This document shows positions 5,931 through 11,801 of a stretch of DNA of 25,595 nt, piece by piece. This DNA comes from a virus: positions 1 to 25,595 of the IMG/VR virus record IMGVR_UViG_3300044613_001899. One strand, 5' to 3'. Position 1 is the stretch's first letter, and the number at the start of each line of letters is the position of its first letter. The notes under the pieces were generated by a model, which searched no databases, was not told where the DNA came from, and was given only the letters and a program-made list of their open reading frames with translations. Position numbers and translations under genes: made by a program.

Positions 5931-6803
5931 TCAAAATTGAACATCGTCTGAAAACCGCATGAAGTCGGGAGAGTAGAAAAGCCCTATGTTCCCTTCCCAT
6001 TCCCCATTTCTCTGCTTATCACAGATCAGCAGGCAATCAGGCTCATCAATCAATGCAAGTTTATTGGCTTCCTTCTTCTTGTTTCTCCATACCGTAATCA
6101 CGTTGTCGACTTGGTCTGTTATCGTCCCAGTCCCTTTAACGTCCATCTTTCCGGGGGGCGCTAGTTCATCCTTTGCCTTCCTCGAATGGGCTACAAGGTG
6201 GATGTGCATTCCGGTATCCCTCCCGATTGAGCATATCTGGTCAAGGAAATGCTTTTGGCCGTTGTAGTCATCTTCTCCAATCCCGCATTTCATCAAACTG
6301 TCAATAATGAAATGATCGGCCTTCAATACGTCAGCGCAGTACCTTAGAACGGCAAGCATGGTCTGAGACTTCACCGCGCCAACTTGGTCATATAGCCAAA
6401 GGTGTTTGTCGGTCCATGTGTGAAACTGCCCAATAGCATCGGCGCTCGGAATCTTCCCGTATTCCTGTCGGCACATCCTGGCGAGAGTTATGTGCGGCTT
6501 CATTTCCATAGAAGCTATGATGATCCTCTGCCCCTGCCGGATGAATCCTAGACACGCCTGACCAAGTATCAGGCTTTTACCGTGACCATTCATCCCGCCC
6601 CATAGCGTGACCTCGCTCGGCCTGAATCCTATTTTACCCGCTGCCTTTGACCACGGGAGAGACTTACCATGATTTATTCCATTCCCGTGGAAGTAGTCAA
6701 TCACAAGGTCTTTGTATTCGACCGCACTTCTTACCTTGTGTTCCGCCTCTGTTTCATTCAGGTAGGCAGAGAAATCTATCGTGTCGTTTATGAAGTGTGC
6801 CAC
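5931..6803 (-). CDS. DnaB/Twinkle-type replicative helicase ATPase
   Basis: 290 residues from a GTG. RecA-like core: Walker A GGMNGHGKS (69-77), H1a-like SMEM (about 97-100), Walker B HFIIDSLMK (163-171), and the H3/H4 region LVAHSRKAK (202-210) followed by DVKGTGTITDQVDNVITVWR. The order matches the C-terminal ATPase of DnaB-family helicases; the N-terminal primase/collar domain is absent. At 290 residues it resembles phage helicase/ATPase versions that work with a separate loader. It follows the DUF1376 replication protein and one unknown gene with coupled starts, making a replication operon. Confidence 0.88.
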   Translation of the reverse strand: MAHFINDTIDFSAYLNETEAEHKVRSAVEYKDLVIDYFHGNGINHGKSLPWSKAAGKIGFRPSEVTLWGGMNGHGKSLILGQACLGFIRQGQRIIIASMEMKPHITLARMCRQEYGKIPSADAIGQFHTWTDKHLWLYDQVGAVKSQTMLAVLRYCADVLKADHFIIDSLMKCGIGEDDYNGQKHFLDQICSIGRDTGMHIHLVAHSRKAKDELAPPGKMDVKGTGTITDQVDNVITVWRNKKKEANKLALIDEPDCLLICDKQRNGEWEGNIGLFYSPDFMRFSDDVQF

Positions 6804-7147
6804 GTCTTATCCCCGAAGTCTTTTACTCCATGATCCCGATGCCAGAAATAGCCTATGTCACTCCCGTAATCAGCGCACATCACAGTTATTTCCTCGGCGT
6901 ATCCTTTGAGCTTTTCAAGAACGTCAGCAGAAAGCTGGTTCCACGATCCAGAGTACAGGGTTATCTGCATATCCTTGAAAGCCCGGAAATCATCATGGGC
7001 CACCGACTCATGTACGGTAAGTTCCATATCCTCAAAGTCGTTGATGTATTTCGGACGCTTGTAGGGGCATTCAATTGATACAACCAGGCTTCGCGGACGA
7101 AGCCCTGCTTTTCTAAGCGTTAGCAAGTGATGAAGTCCTTCGATCAT
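6788..7147 (-). CDS. Conserved hypothetical protein in the replication operon
   Basis: 119 residues from the ATG at 7147 (MIEGLHHLLTLRKAGLRPRS), chosen because it overlaps the DUF1376 stop by ATGA. An in-frame start at 7240 would overlap that gene by about 100 bases. Alternating strands and helices (RSLVVSIECPYKRPKYINDF, DMQITLYSGSWNQL, EITVMCADYGSDIGYFW) suggest an alpha/beta fold. I do not recognise the family. Its position between replisome organiser and helicase points to a replication role, such as primase-like or loader function, by context only. Confidence 0.65.
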   Translation of the reverse strand: MIEGLHHLLTLRKAGLRPRSLVVSIECPYKRPKYINDFEDMELTVHESVAHDDFRAFKDMQITLYSGSWNQLSADVLEKLKGYAEEITVMCADYGSDIGYFWHRDHGVKDFGDKTWHTS

Positions 7148-7812
7148 ATGTAGGGAACCGAGATTGAGGATTGCGAGTTGATAACTCTTGGGGCTTTGTC
7201 CTGCGCCCTCGATAGCCAACCATTGATGAATCTTGCCCACTGTTTTTTTGTGTTCTTAGGATTTGATAGAATCCATGCCGCCGCTTTAGATAGTTCAACT
7301 TCAATGTTCAAAGCAGGGTATGCAGCTTCCCACGCTTTTAGATGGCCGTTTATATTCTGAAACTTGATACCGTCGAACACGATTTTTTCGTGTGAGATAG
7401 AAGAACTTGGTTCTTGGTTCTTGGTTCTTGGTTGCAACCCACTGGGTTCCTGCTGGGTTCCTGCTGGGTTAGCTAAAATAACCTGCTGGGTTTTCTTTGG
7501 CCTCCCGCCTAGCTTTCCGTTGATTCTGGAAACTTCTGCAAGGCGTTTATATGCCTTAATTTCAGCATCGCAGCGCGAATTGTGCCAGCAATTATCATCT
7601 TCAAGAGTGAAGAATTCGGTAAGAATTGACTCCAAAATTAACCCAGAAGAACCCAAGCGTAACCTGCGGATAACCTGCTGGGTTTCGTTTGGTATTGGTT
7701 GTTCTGTCTCCATATATAGGTCGATCAGTCGTCGATAAACGCAATCTTCGATCAGATCAAGGTGAGCGGTAGCTCGTATGTAATCCCCTACATGGAAAGG
7801 ATAGTGGTGCAT
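7144..7812 (-). CDS. DUF1376 (YdaU-type) replication protein
   Basis: 222 residues from the ATG at 7812 (MHHYPFHVGDYIRATAHLDL). Residues 1-100 are the DUF1376 domain: HVGDYIRATAHL, EDCVYRRLIDLYMETEQPIP, then WHNSRCDAEI. This domain is found at the N-terminus of phage and prophage replication initiators that act like lambda O. A low-complexity linker (about 105-140, rich in Gln, Pro, Asn) is encoded by DNA tandem repeats. The C-terminal domain AWILSNPKNTKKQWARFING is typical of the DNA-binding tail of such proteins. The start has no strong Shine-Dalgarno and lies 19 bases after a small upstream frame. Confidence 0.85.
   Translation of the reverse strand: MHHYPFHVGDYIRATAHLDLIEDCVYRRLIDLYMETEQPIPNETQQVIRRLRLGSSGLILESILTEFFTLEDDNCWHNSRCDAEIKAYKRLAEVSRINGKLGGRPKKTQQVILANPAGTQQEPSGLQPRTKNQEPSSSISHEKIVFDGIKFQNINGHLKAWEAAYPALNIEVELSKAAAWILSNPKNTKKQWARFINGWLSRAQDKAPRVINSQSSISVPYI
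7407..7492. repeat. Iteron-like direct repeats inside the replication gene (candidate ori)
   Basis: CCTGCTGGGTT occurs at 7449-7459, 7460-7470 and 7482-7492, with a fourth exact copy at 7674-7684 and a partial ACTGGGTT at 7441-7448. Next to these TTGGTTC is repeated at 7407, 7414 and 7421, with TTGGTTG at 7428. The arrangement resembles the lambda origin, where iterons lie within gene O. The repeats encode the linker of the DUF1376 protein. Confidence 0.55.
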
Positions 7813-7830
7813 AGTCAATTCACTTTGGGG

Positions 7831-7911
7831 TCAGCCGACGTGCCGGGTGAGAAATGCCCGGCCAAATGATAGACGAACGAGGCCACGCCAGATCAATCTG
7901 GTGTCGGCTGA
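7831..7911 (-). ncRNA. Structured leader element upstream of the replication gene
   Basis: A closing stem TCAGCCGAC (7831-7839) with GTCGGCTGA (7903-7911) encloses two more perfect hairpins: GCCGGG with CCCGGC, and CCAGAT with ATCTGG. The element lies in the mRNA leader of the replication operon, ending about 19 bases before its start. It overlaps a 36-codon frame on the same strand. It is not a tRNA and I do not recognise a known riboswitch. Confidence 0.45.
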
Positions 7912-7941
7912 CGCTAAAGAAAACTGATTGTAGTGCAGCAT
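7831..7941 (-). CDS. Small leader peptide upstream of the replication gene
   Basis: 36 residues, MLHYNQFSLASADTRLIWRG to TRHVG, with a strong Shine-Dalgarno (GAGGA, about six bases before the ATG). The peptide is basic and hydrophobic. Its codons overlap the structured element exactly, and its stop is 19 bases before the weakly preceded ATG of the DUF1376 gene. This suggests translational coupling or attenuation. It may equally be only a regulatory frame with no protein function. Confidence 0.45.
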   Translation of the reverse strand: MLHYNQFSLASADTRLIWRGLVRLSFGRAFLTRHVG

Positions 7942-7992
7942 TATTTTCCTCGTTTCGTATCGGATTTCCAGCCCGACACAATTACTATACGC

Positions 7993-8091
7993 CTACTTTT
8001 TCAGGGAAGCAATCAACTTTTCCCGCATCTTCCTGACCAGGATCAACCGTTGAAGCTGATTCCATCGCTTCATTTGGTATTTTGTGACCAT
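7993..8091 (-). CDS. Small basic protein after array B
   Basis: 32 residues, MVTKYQMKRWNQLQRLILVR to LIASLKK. It begins right after the repeated SD leader (CCTGCAAGGAG in sense orientation). Very basic and amphipathic. It is the first frame of the replication operon downstream of the attI-like site. No family recognised. Confidence 0.45.
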   Translation of the reverse strand: MVTKYQMKRWNQLQRLILVRKMREKLIASLKK

Positions 8092-8208
8092 TTCAACTCC
8101 TTGCAGGGTTTATCGGATTGTTTACTGTACTGATTCATTTAATGTCAAAGACTTACAGTTTGTCGATGGAAAGGTTATGCAGCACGGGTGCTGTAGAACT
8201 TACGTTAG
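8092..8208 (-). repeat. Repeated leader module, copy B
   Basis: On the minus strand it runs from the attI-like core to the ATG at 8091. The 13 bases AAACCCTGCAAGG (inverted at 8099-8111) match those at 17736-17748 exactly. They lie 76 bases from the core here and 75 at copy C. In both, GCTGCATAACC follows the core closely. The cassette-side frame ends NVSSTAPVLHNLSIDKL. Confidence 0.7.
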
Positions 8209-8938
8209 GTGCCTTGGGTTCGCACCGTTTGCTATTCCGTACCACAACCCAAAAACAGTGCGTGTTCTTGGCGTGGTGCGCCCGTTGCCACCGTCCGCTT
8301 TTCAGGTTCCCGCCGCAGGGGTCGCGCTTGATAATCAGGTCACACGGCATCAACCCGGCTTCGCGCACCGCCGCGTTGAACAGTTCAAGGTTCCACTGGT
8401 ATTTGTGGTTGTGGACGTAATCCTTGATCTTGGCGAAAACCAACCCGTCATGCTTCAGCACTCGCTTGGCTTCGGCCAAAAACGGCGCGTGCAGTTCGCC
8501 CACGTTGTCCGCCTTCACGCCCTTACCGAGTCCGTAGTCCTTGCCGTATCGTGCCAAAGACTGAGGGCTTGCCGCTGCGTCTGGTAGATGCGGCGGGTCA
8601 TACACCAGAACGTCCACCGTGCCGTCAGCATCAGGCATGTCGTGCCAGTGGGCAACAACATCTGGCCGCATCGCCGGGTCGCGGTCGTAGTACGCCACCT
8701 TTGCGCCGGTCGCGCTGCCTTTCCACATCCTGCGAGCGTTGCAGCAAACATCAATCACCCGCTTCGCCCTCGGCGCGTAAAACTCAAACATCGCGTCAAG
8801 CAGAGCATTGTCCTTGCCAATCCACACAGACTCCAGCCGCTTAAAAGTCGGTTCTGGCGGTACGGCACCTAACACGTCGGTCAAGTCGGACGTGCCGCAT
8901 GTGCCTCCGTCAAACGCTTGCAGTTGTTCCATCTTCAT
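8153..8938 (-). CDS. Cassette gene: DVCC/DPPH class I methyltransferase-fold protein
   Basis: 261 residues. Core of a class I SAM-dependent methyltransferase: RVIDVCCNARRMW in place of the usual glycine-rich motif I, VAYYDRDPAMRPDVV, then VDVLVYDPPHLPDA (DPPH, like the DPPY/W of DNA/RNA methyltransferases), RYGKDYGLG, and AKRVLKHDGLVFAKIKDY. A homolog is encoded at 16443. The first codons (to about GTSDLTDVLGA) lie inside a long attC, with GGGAG before ATG codons at 8938 and 8932. A later start, such as the GTG before WIGKDN, cannot be excluded. The frame has no stop of its own and ends PNVSSTAPVLHNLSIDKL in the phage leader. Confidence 0.75.
   Translation of the reverse strand: MKMEQLQAFDGGTCGTSDLTDVLGAVPPEPTFKRLESVWIGKDNALLDAMFEFYAPRAKRVIDVCCNARRMWKGSATGAKVAYYDRDPAMRPDVVAHWHDMPDADGTVDVLVYDPPHLPDAAASPQSLARYGKDYGLGKGVKADNVGELHAPFLAEAKRVLKHDGLVFAKIKDYVHNHKYQWNLELFNAAVREAGLMPCDLIIKRDPCGGNLKSGRWQRAHHAKNTHCFWVVVRNSKRCEPKAPNVSSTAPVLHNLSIDKL
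8174..8208 (+). other. attI-like recombination site B
   Basis: GTTATGCAGC (8174-8183) then GTGCTGTAGAACTTACG (8188-8204) and TTAGGT; inferred crossover between 8204 and 8205. The layout resembles class 1 attI, in which a GTTACGCAGC direct-repeat box lies about 30 bases before the G/TTAGG crossover. CAGCAC and GTGCTG form a small hairpin here. Confidence 0.65.
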
Positions 8939-8987
8939 CGCTCCCTTTTAGTCCTGTGGCGGCACGCCGCTTACCTTGGCGTTATGC
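8864..8987 (+). other. Long attC-like site containing a gene start (124 bases)
   Basis: Plus strand: GGCACCTAAC, GGTCAAGTCGGACGTGCC (8879-8896), a loop of about 60 bases, then GGCACGCCGCTTACC and GTTATGC. The arms pair GGT-C-AAG-T-CGG-A-CGTGCC against GGCACG-CCG-CTT-ACC, again with extra bases only on the first arm. The loop encodes the Shine-Dalgarno and start of the methyltransferase on the minus strand. Confidence 0.75.
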
Positions 8988-9278
8988 CGCTTCATACGTC
9001 GCCTCGAAGATGTCAGGCTTGCACGGGTACAGTTCTCCCTTCACGCCCTGGATTACCCAGTCTCCCCACGAAACCAAGTGCTGCCCTTCGAGCGTGCCAA
9101 TCGAGAGCGTGCCGTCGCCGGTGCCGGCTTCTGTCGGGTACAGCGATCCGGGCGTTTCGCGCTCAAGTTGCCAAGCGCGGTGCATCCATTCCGGCCAATC
9201 GGCATTGCTGGCCCTGCGTTCTTCGGTCATCTTGAAGGCTTCGATCACTACGGGCTTCTTGCGAAATTTCAGGTTCAT
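8982..9278 (-). CDS. Cassette gene: phage-type protein (RKKPVVIEAF family)
   Basis: 98 residues from the ATG at 9278 (MNLKFRKKPVVIEAFKMTEE), with AAGGAG seven bases upstream. The ending GTLEGQHLVSWGDWVIQGVK then GELYPCKPDIFEATYE is a very widespread phage motif whose biochemical role is unknown. Length is normal for the family. The TAA stop is part of the R'' box (GCATAAC) of its attC. Presence of this phage-typical family in a cassette suggests that cassettes circulate among phages. Confidence 0.85.
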   Translation of the reverse strand: MNLKFRKKPVVIEAFKMTEERRASNADWPEWMHRAWQLERETPGSLYPTEAGTGDGTLSIGTLEGQHLVSWGDWVIQGVKGELYPCKPDIFEATYEAA

Positions 9279-9319
9279 GTTTTGCTCCTTGGTTAAAAGT
9301 CGGTTCTGGCGGCACGGCT

Positions 9320-9389
9320 GCATAACACGTCATTCAACCGGACGCCTTCGGCCTGCCGGCCTCGTCGCCGGTTAATTCGGCGTTTGGGC
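9320..9389 (+). other. attC-like site B1 (70 bases)
   Basis: Plus strand: GCATAAC, CATTCAACCGG, a GC-rich stem-loop, CCGGTTAATTC, GTTTGGGC. The arms pair with one extra C on the first arm (TTCAACC versus GGTTAA). The last core GTTTGGG is slightly off consensus. It separates the 98-residue gene from the zinc-ribbon pair. Confidence 0.8.
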
Positions 9390-9390
9390 G

Positions 9391-9630
9391 TCAAAACACC
9401 GTCTGGTGCTTTCTCAGCCCCGTTCCACGACAACTATGGCATGTTCCATATCCAAATTCGTCGCAGTCGTCCCACATTGGGTCATCTACCTCTCGGTAGC
9501 CTTCTCCGCCACAATGGGTGCAAGCCCATTCCTCGTCGTCGTATTCGCAGTCATCATCAGTGCCGCCGCCCAACCCGGCAGTCGAGCGGGACTGCGGTTC
9601 ATCAGTCTTCGTTTTGTTTTCAGCTTTCAT
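9391..9630 (-). CDS. Cassette gene: small DnaJ-type zinc-finger protein
   Basis: 79 residues. Two CxxCxGxG-like repeats, CTHCGGEGY and CHSCRGTGL, flank an acidic aromatic segment (DDPMWDDCDEFGYG). They form one zinc site like that of the DnaJ cysteine-rich domain. The N-terminal 35 residues are polar and probably disordered. It overlaps the preceding gene by 11 bases in the same cassette and has only a weak Shine-Dalgarno, so coupled translation is likely. Partner unknown. Confidence 0.75.
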   Translation of the reverse strand: MKAENKTKTDEPQSRSTAGLGGGTDDDCEYDDEEWACTHCGGEGYREVDDPMWDDCDEFGYGTCHSCRGTGLRKHQTVF

Positions 9631-9904
9631 CGCCGCAGCCCCTGATTTTTGCGTTGGGGGTGATGCTGTGGCCGCATCGTTCGCACTTGAGGCAGTCGAT
9701 CAGTTTCCCCGGCCCTTCTGGCGACATCGTGACAACTGGGCCGCCAGCAAAATCCGGCGATCCTCCGTAAGTCTGAGCAATCGCCTTGCTTGGCTTCATC
9801 GTGCCGCCGCATCTCTGGCAAACCGTGAAGTCGTCGTTGTTGCAGCCGCACGGGCAGTCAGCCCAATGCGACGGGTTGTAGATGCCGCCACCTTCGTTTG
9901 TCAT
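9620..9904 (-). CDS. Cassette gene: zinc-ribbon protein
   Basis: 94 residues, MTNEGGGIYNPSHWADCPCG onward. Cysteine pairs CPCGC, CQRCGG, CLKCERCGHS suggest two zinc ribbons. The final residues are CGDES. The Shine-Dalgarno (GGTGAGG) sits within the R' side of the attC in front of it. With the next gene it forms the only clearly bicistronic cassette in array B. Short Cys-rich proteins like this may bind nucleic acid or a host protein; no family is recognised. Confidence 0.75.
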   Translation of the reverse strand: MTNEGGGIYNPSHWADCPCGCNNDDFTVCQRCGGTMKPSKAIAQTYGGSPDFAGGPVVTMSPEGPGKLIDCLKCERCGHSITPNAKIRGCGDES

Positions 9905-9910
9905 TCCTCA

Positions 9911-9978
9911 CCCCCAACACTTCCGTCAACCGGAGCCGCGCGATGATGCCGCGCGTCCCGGTTACGTTCGACGTTAGT
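9911..9978 (+). other. attC-like site B0 (68 bases)
   Basis: Plus strand: CCCCAAC, CCGTCAACCGG, stem-loop, CCGGTTACG, then GTTAG. One extra C on the first arm (GTCAACC versus GGTTAC). The last core overlaps the stop codon of the phage HTH gene, marking the upstream end of array B. Confidence 0.8.
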
Positions 9979-10132
9979 TTCCAATTTGCTTCGCCCTTTG
10001 CGGGGAGACGTTAAGAATTAATCCTATCTCCTTCCACGTTTTAGGCGGCTTCATAGACCGTAAGCCGCGAACCATCTTGCGACGTTCTTCGGCCTGCTTC
10101 TTAACATTCTTTTGGTAAAGATATTTTTCCAT
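9974..10132 (-). CDS. Small HTH protein, leaderless
   Basis: 52 residues, starting MEKYLYQKNVKKQAEERRKM. The C-terminal half, PPKTWKEIGLILNVSPQRAK then QIGN, resembles the helix-turn-helix of sigma factor region 4. There is no Shine-Dalgarno; the ATG coincides with the predicted transcription start of the minus promoter. It is the first gene of the replication/recombination operon and may autoregulate the divergent promoters. Its TAA forms part of the CTAACG motif at which array B is inserted. Confidence 0.65.
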   Translation of the reverse strand: MEKYLYQKNVKKQAEERRKMVRGLRSMKPPKTWKEIGLILNVSPQRAKQIGN

Positions 10133-10138
10133 GAACGA

Positions 10139-10167
10139 ATGCTATCACATCAAATAGTTCTTGACAA
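10139..10167 (-). promoter_or_regulatory. Minus promoter (leaderless) of the replication operon
   Basis: On the minus strand TTGTCA (10162-10167), 17 bases, TAGCAT (10139-10144) with an upstream TG. Six bases separate the -10 box from the ATG, predicting a leaderless transcript. The -35 overlaps that of the plus promoter. Confidence 0.65.
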
Positions 10168-10188
10168 GCCCTTTTTATTCTGTAGAAT
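10161..10188 (+). promoter_or_regulatory. Plus promoter with palindromic operator
   Basis: TTGACA (10161-10166), 16 bases, TAGAAT (10183-10188) with TG just before it. ATTCT and AGAAT (10177-10188) form a near-palindrome over the -10 box. A related ATTCTGTAGGAT lies at 10317-10328. A regulator bound here would control both directions because the -35 boxes are shared. Confidence 0.7.
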
Positions 10189-10575
10189 GATGAAACATCA
10201 GCACAGCGCATTGACCAAGCAACAACTGGTACTAGCTCCGCTATAAGGCCATAGATCATGCGATCACTGATAAGCGTCTGATGAAGCGGAAGCAGAAAAA
10301 CAATTGTGTCACGCTCATTCTGTAGGATGTTTCTGGTTCAGCCTACAGTCTTACCTGGTAACTAGATGCGGCCATGTTGCGCGGGGGCATGGTCAAAGGT
10401 AAGCGGGGCTTCCAAGACTTACGGCCCTGTTAGCCCGTGCCAATTTTAGATAGTTCAGTTAGTGGATCGAGTTAGCGCGGCGCGTAGTCGCGGTCTAACC
10501 AGCGAGATTGGATGGACTGGTTATCCACCTTTTGACTAGCTCGGTCCTCTAACTGCATTACAACAGGAGAAAGAA
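10189..10575 (+). other. Long untranslated leader of the plus operon
   Basis: No credible gene in about 385 bases. It holds the second ATTCTGTAGGAT element (10317-10328), a GGCCATG/CATGGTC hairpin near 10370, and GTTAG...CTAAC flanking a GCGCG/CGCG core (10466-10494). GTTAGCCC near 10428 matches the end of the cassette at 11968 by eight bases, which may be chance. The length suggests a structured regulatory leader. Confidence 0.4.
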
Positions 10576-10800
10576 ATGTCTAAAGAGTACGCAGAAAAGT
10601 TTTCCGAATCACTCTTCGTGATGATGAACGGGATCAACAGAGTCCGCGCGGCTGAAGTTCTCGACAAGATGGAAATGGATGCACTCAGGGCCAGGTTCGA
10701 GGAAGATAATAAACTTGAAGGCCGGAGACTCAACCGCGAAGCCCACGTTGACGACAGGCGGGAAGCTTCCGAAGTATGGGAGCGGATGCAGGAGCCGTGA
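10576..10800 (+). CDS. Small helical hypothetical protein
   Basis: 74 residues, MSKEYAEKFSESLFVMMNGI to VWERMQEP. Preceded by AGGAGA seven bases upstream. Almost entirely charged helix (AAEVLDKMEMDALRARFEED, RREASEVWERM), so a coiled coil is likely. First gene after the long leader. No family recognised. Confidence 0.65.
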   Translation: MSKEYAEKFSESLFVMMNGINRVRAAEVLDKMEMDALRARFEEDNKLEGRRLNREAHVDDRREASEVWERMQEP

Positions 10801-10842
10801 TTAACGCAGAGTTTGGCATCCTAGCTATTATGGAGAATAGAC

Positions 10843-11109
10843 ATGGATTGGACTGACGTTGAGATGGAACTTGGCGCAACTGGCCGCGATGATTTGGCCG
10901 AGTGGTGCAGCGACGAGGTTGCGAGGCTGACAAAGGAGCGGGACGCTGCGTTTGCTATGAGCCGATGCGAGTGCTCAAGCGATGAGGCGTGCCGCAACAT
11001 TTCCAAGTTGCGTGAAGCCCTAGACACGGTATCTAGGGTGAGCAATGACCCGGCGATTGTGGCGTGCGCAAAGCACGCCCTGTTGGGCCACATGGGTAGT
11101 GAACGATGA
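10843..11109 (+). CDS. Small hypothetical protein, Cys/acid rich
   Basis: 88 residues, with GGAG nine bases before the ATG. Begins MDWTDVEMELGATGRDDLAE; a helical segment ARLTKERDAAFAMSRCECSS follows, then ISKLREALDTVSRVSNDPAI. The last part is the helical unit (LREAL...) common at the ends of phage hypotheticals. Ends in an ATGA overlap with the next gene. Function unknown. Confidence 0.65.
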   Translation: MDWTDVEMELGATGRDDLAEWCSDEVARLTKERDAAFAMSRCECSSDEACRNISKLREALDTVSRVSNDPAIVACAKHALLGHMGSER

Positions 11110-11378
11110 AACTACCAAAGCAATGGCTGTATTGGGCGCAGAAGGCAGGGTTAAGGCCGGAGCGTAAGCGAGGACGAGGCAACAAACTTTACCTCGTAGG
11201 GAGGTCGCGGAGGTGGCGCGTGAACTGCCACAACGAATTTGAATGTTCCTGCCCGCTAGAACACTTCGACAGGTGGGCGAACAGTCGCGGCGCACAGTTG
11301 GGCGGAACACCAAAAACGGAAGCAGAATTTTTGGCTTCTGTGCGCGAACTGCGCGAACGGTCGAAGGATGCACGATGA
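11106..11378 (+). CDS. Small basic hypothetical protein
   Basis: 90 residues, starting MKLPKQWLYWAQKAGLRPER. The middle is very basic and aromatic (KRGRGNKLYLVGRSRRWRVN) with CHNEFECSCPLEHFDRWAN, giving histidine and cysteines that may bind metal. A nucleic-acid-binding role is plausible but inferred. Start overlaps the previous stop. Its end overlaps the GATAACG motif at which array C1 begins. Confidence 0.65.
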   Translation: MKLPKQWLYWAQKAGLRPERKRGRGNKLYLVGRSRRWRVNCHNEFECSCPLEHFDRWANSRGAQLGGTPKTEAEFLASVRELRERSKDAR

Positions 11379-11380
11379 GG

Positions 11381-11501
11381 GATAACGTGAAGTTAACTGG
11401 CGTGCCGCCCACGGACGCCACAAAGGAGCAGAACCATGAATGACACACAGAGCAACAACGAAACATCGAGCGGCATGTCCGCGTTGGACGACGGGCTAGA
11501 T
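11381..11501 (-). other. Degenerate long attC-like site containing a gene start (121 bases)
   Basis: Sense strand: GATAAC, GTTAACTGGCGTGCC, a loop of about 65 bases, GGCATGTCCGCGTTGGAC, then GCTAGAT in place of GTTAG. Both halves align with the long attC at 8864-8987 (GGCGTGCCGCC; GGCAxGTCCGxxTTG). The mutated core suggests it is no longer active. The loop holds the Shine-Dalgarno and start of the next gene, plus a 22-codon frame (11375-11443). Confidence 0.55.
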
Positions 11502-11801
11502 GGCTCGGCACGGATTGAGTACAGATACCTGAACATGGACACCGGGCGCTTTCACGAAACGCAGGAGGCCATGGTGAAATTCCTCGGTAAGGGATCGCTG
11601 CTTCGGGCCATCCCGAACTACCAGCACAACCAGTGCTTGATAGCTGGCGGGAGAAAAGAATTCTCGGAAGCGGCGGCGGTTCTCAAGTGCAAACGTCTGA
11701 CGGGGATTCTGACTTTCAAGGAGAAAGAACATGAGCAACAAATTCACCGCGATTTACACCGACTCTTGGATGAGTGGGAGCCATCGCATGACGCTGCCTA
11801 A
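11436..11801 (+). CDS. Cassette gene: hypothetical protein
   Basis: 121 residues; AGGAG lies before the ATG within the attC loop. The first 20 residues (MNDTQSNNETSSGMSALDDG) are encoded by attC sequence and are probably disordered. The body has RIEYRYLNMDTGRFHETQEA then MVKFLGKGSLLRAIPNY. The last 24 codons overlap the start of the next gene by 71 bases, which is unusual. Either the overlap is real or the C-terminus was extended by a lost stop. No family recognised. Confidence 0.6.
   Translation: MNDTQSNNETSSGMSALDDGLDGSARIEYRYLNMDTGRFHETQEAMVKFLGKGSLLRAIPNYQHNQCLIAGGRKEFSEAAAVLKCKRLTGILTFKEKEHEQQIHRDLHRLLDEWEPSHDAA

Larger units (their letters stand above)
8205..9973 (+). mobile_element. 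Integron-type cassette array B (three cassettes, four genes)
   Basis: Bounded by G/TTAGGT at 8204-8205 and G/TTAG at 9973-9974. All genes are on the minus strand, between the leaderless HTH gene and the replication operon. Cassette ends match for the methyltransferase (GTTAGGTGCC with GGCACCTAAC) and for the 98-residue gene (GTTATGC with GCATAAC); the third is less perfect. Confidence 0.75.

Noticed and set aside
7831-7911. tRNA gene, suggested by length and stems
   Set aside because: The closing stem is nine pairs, there is no TPsiC (GTTC) loop and the inner hairpins do not fit anticodon and D arms.
10190-10250. 18-codon frame starting MKHQHSALTK
   Set aside because: Its ATG lies two bases after the -10 box, before the expected transcript start.
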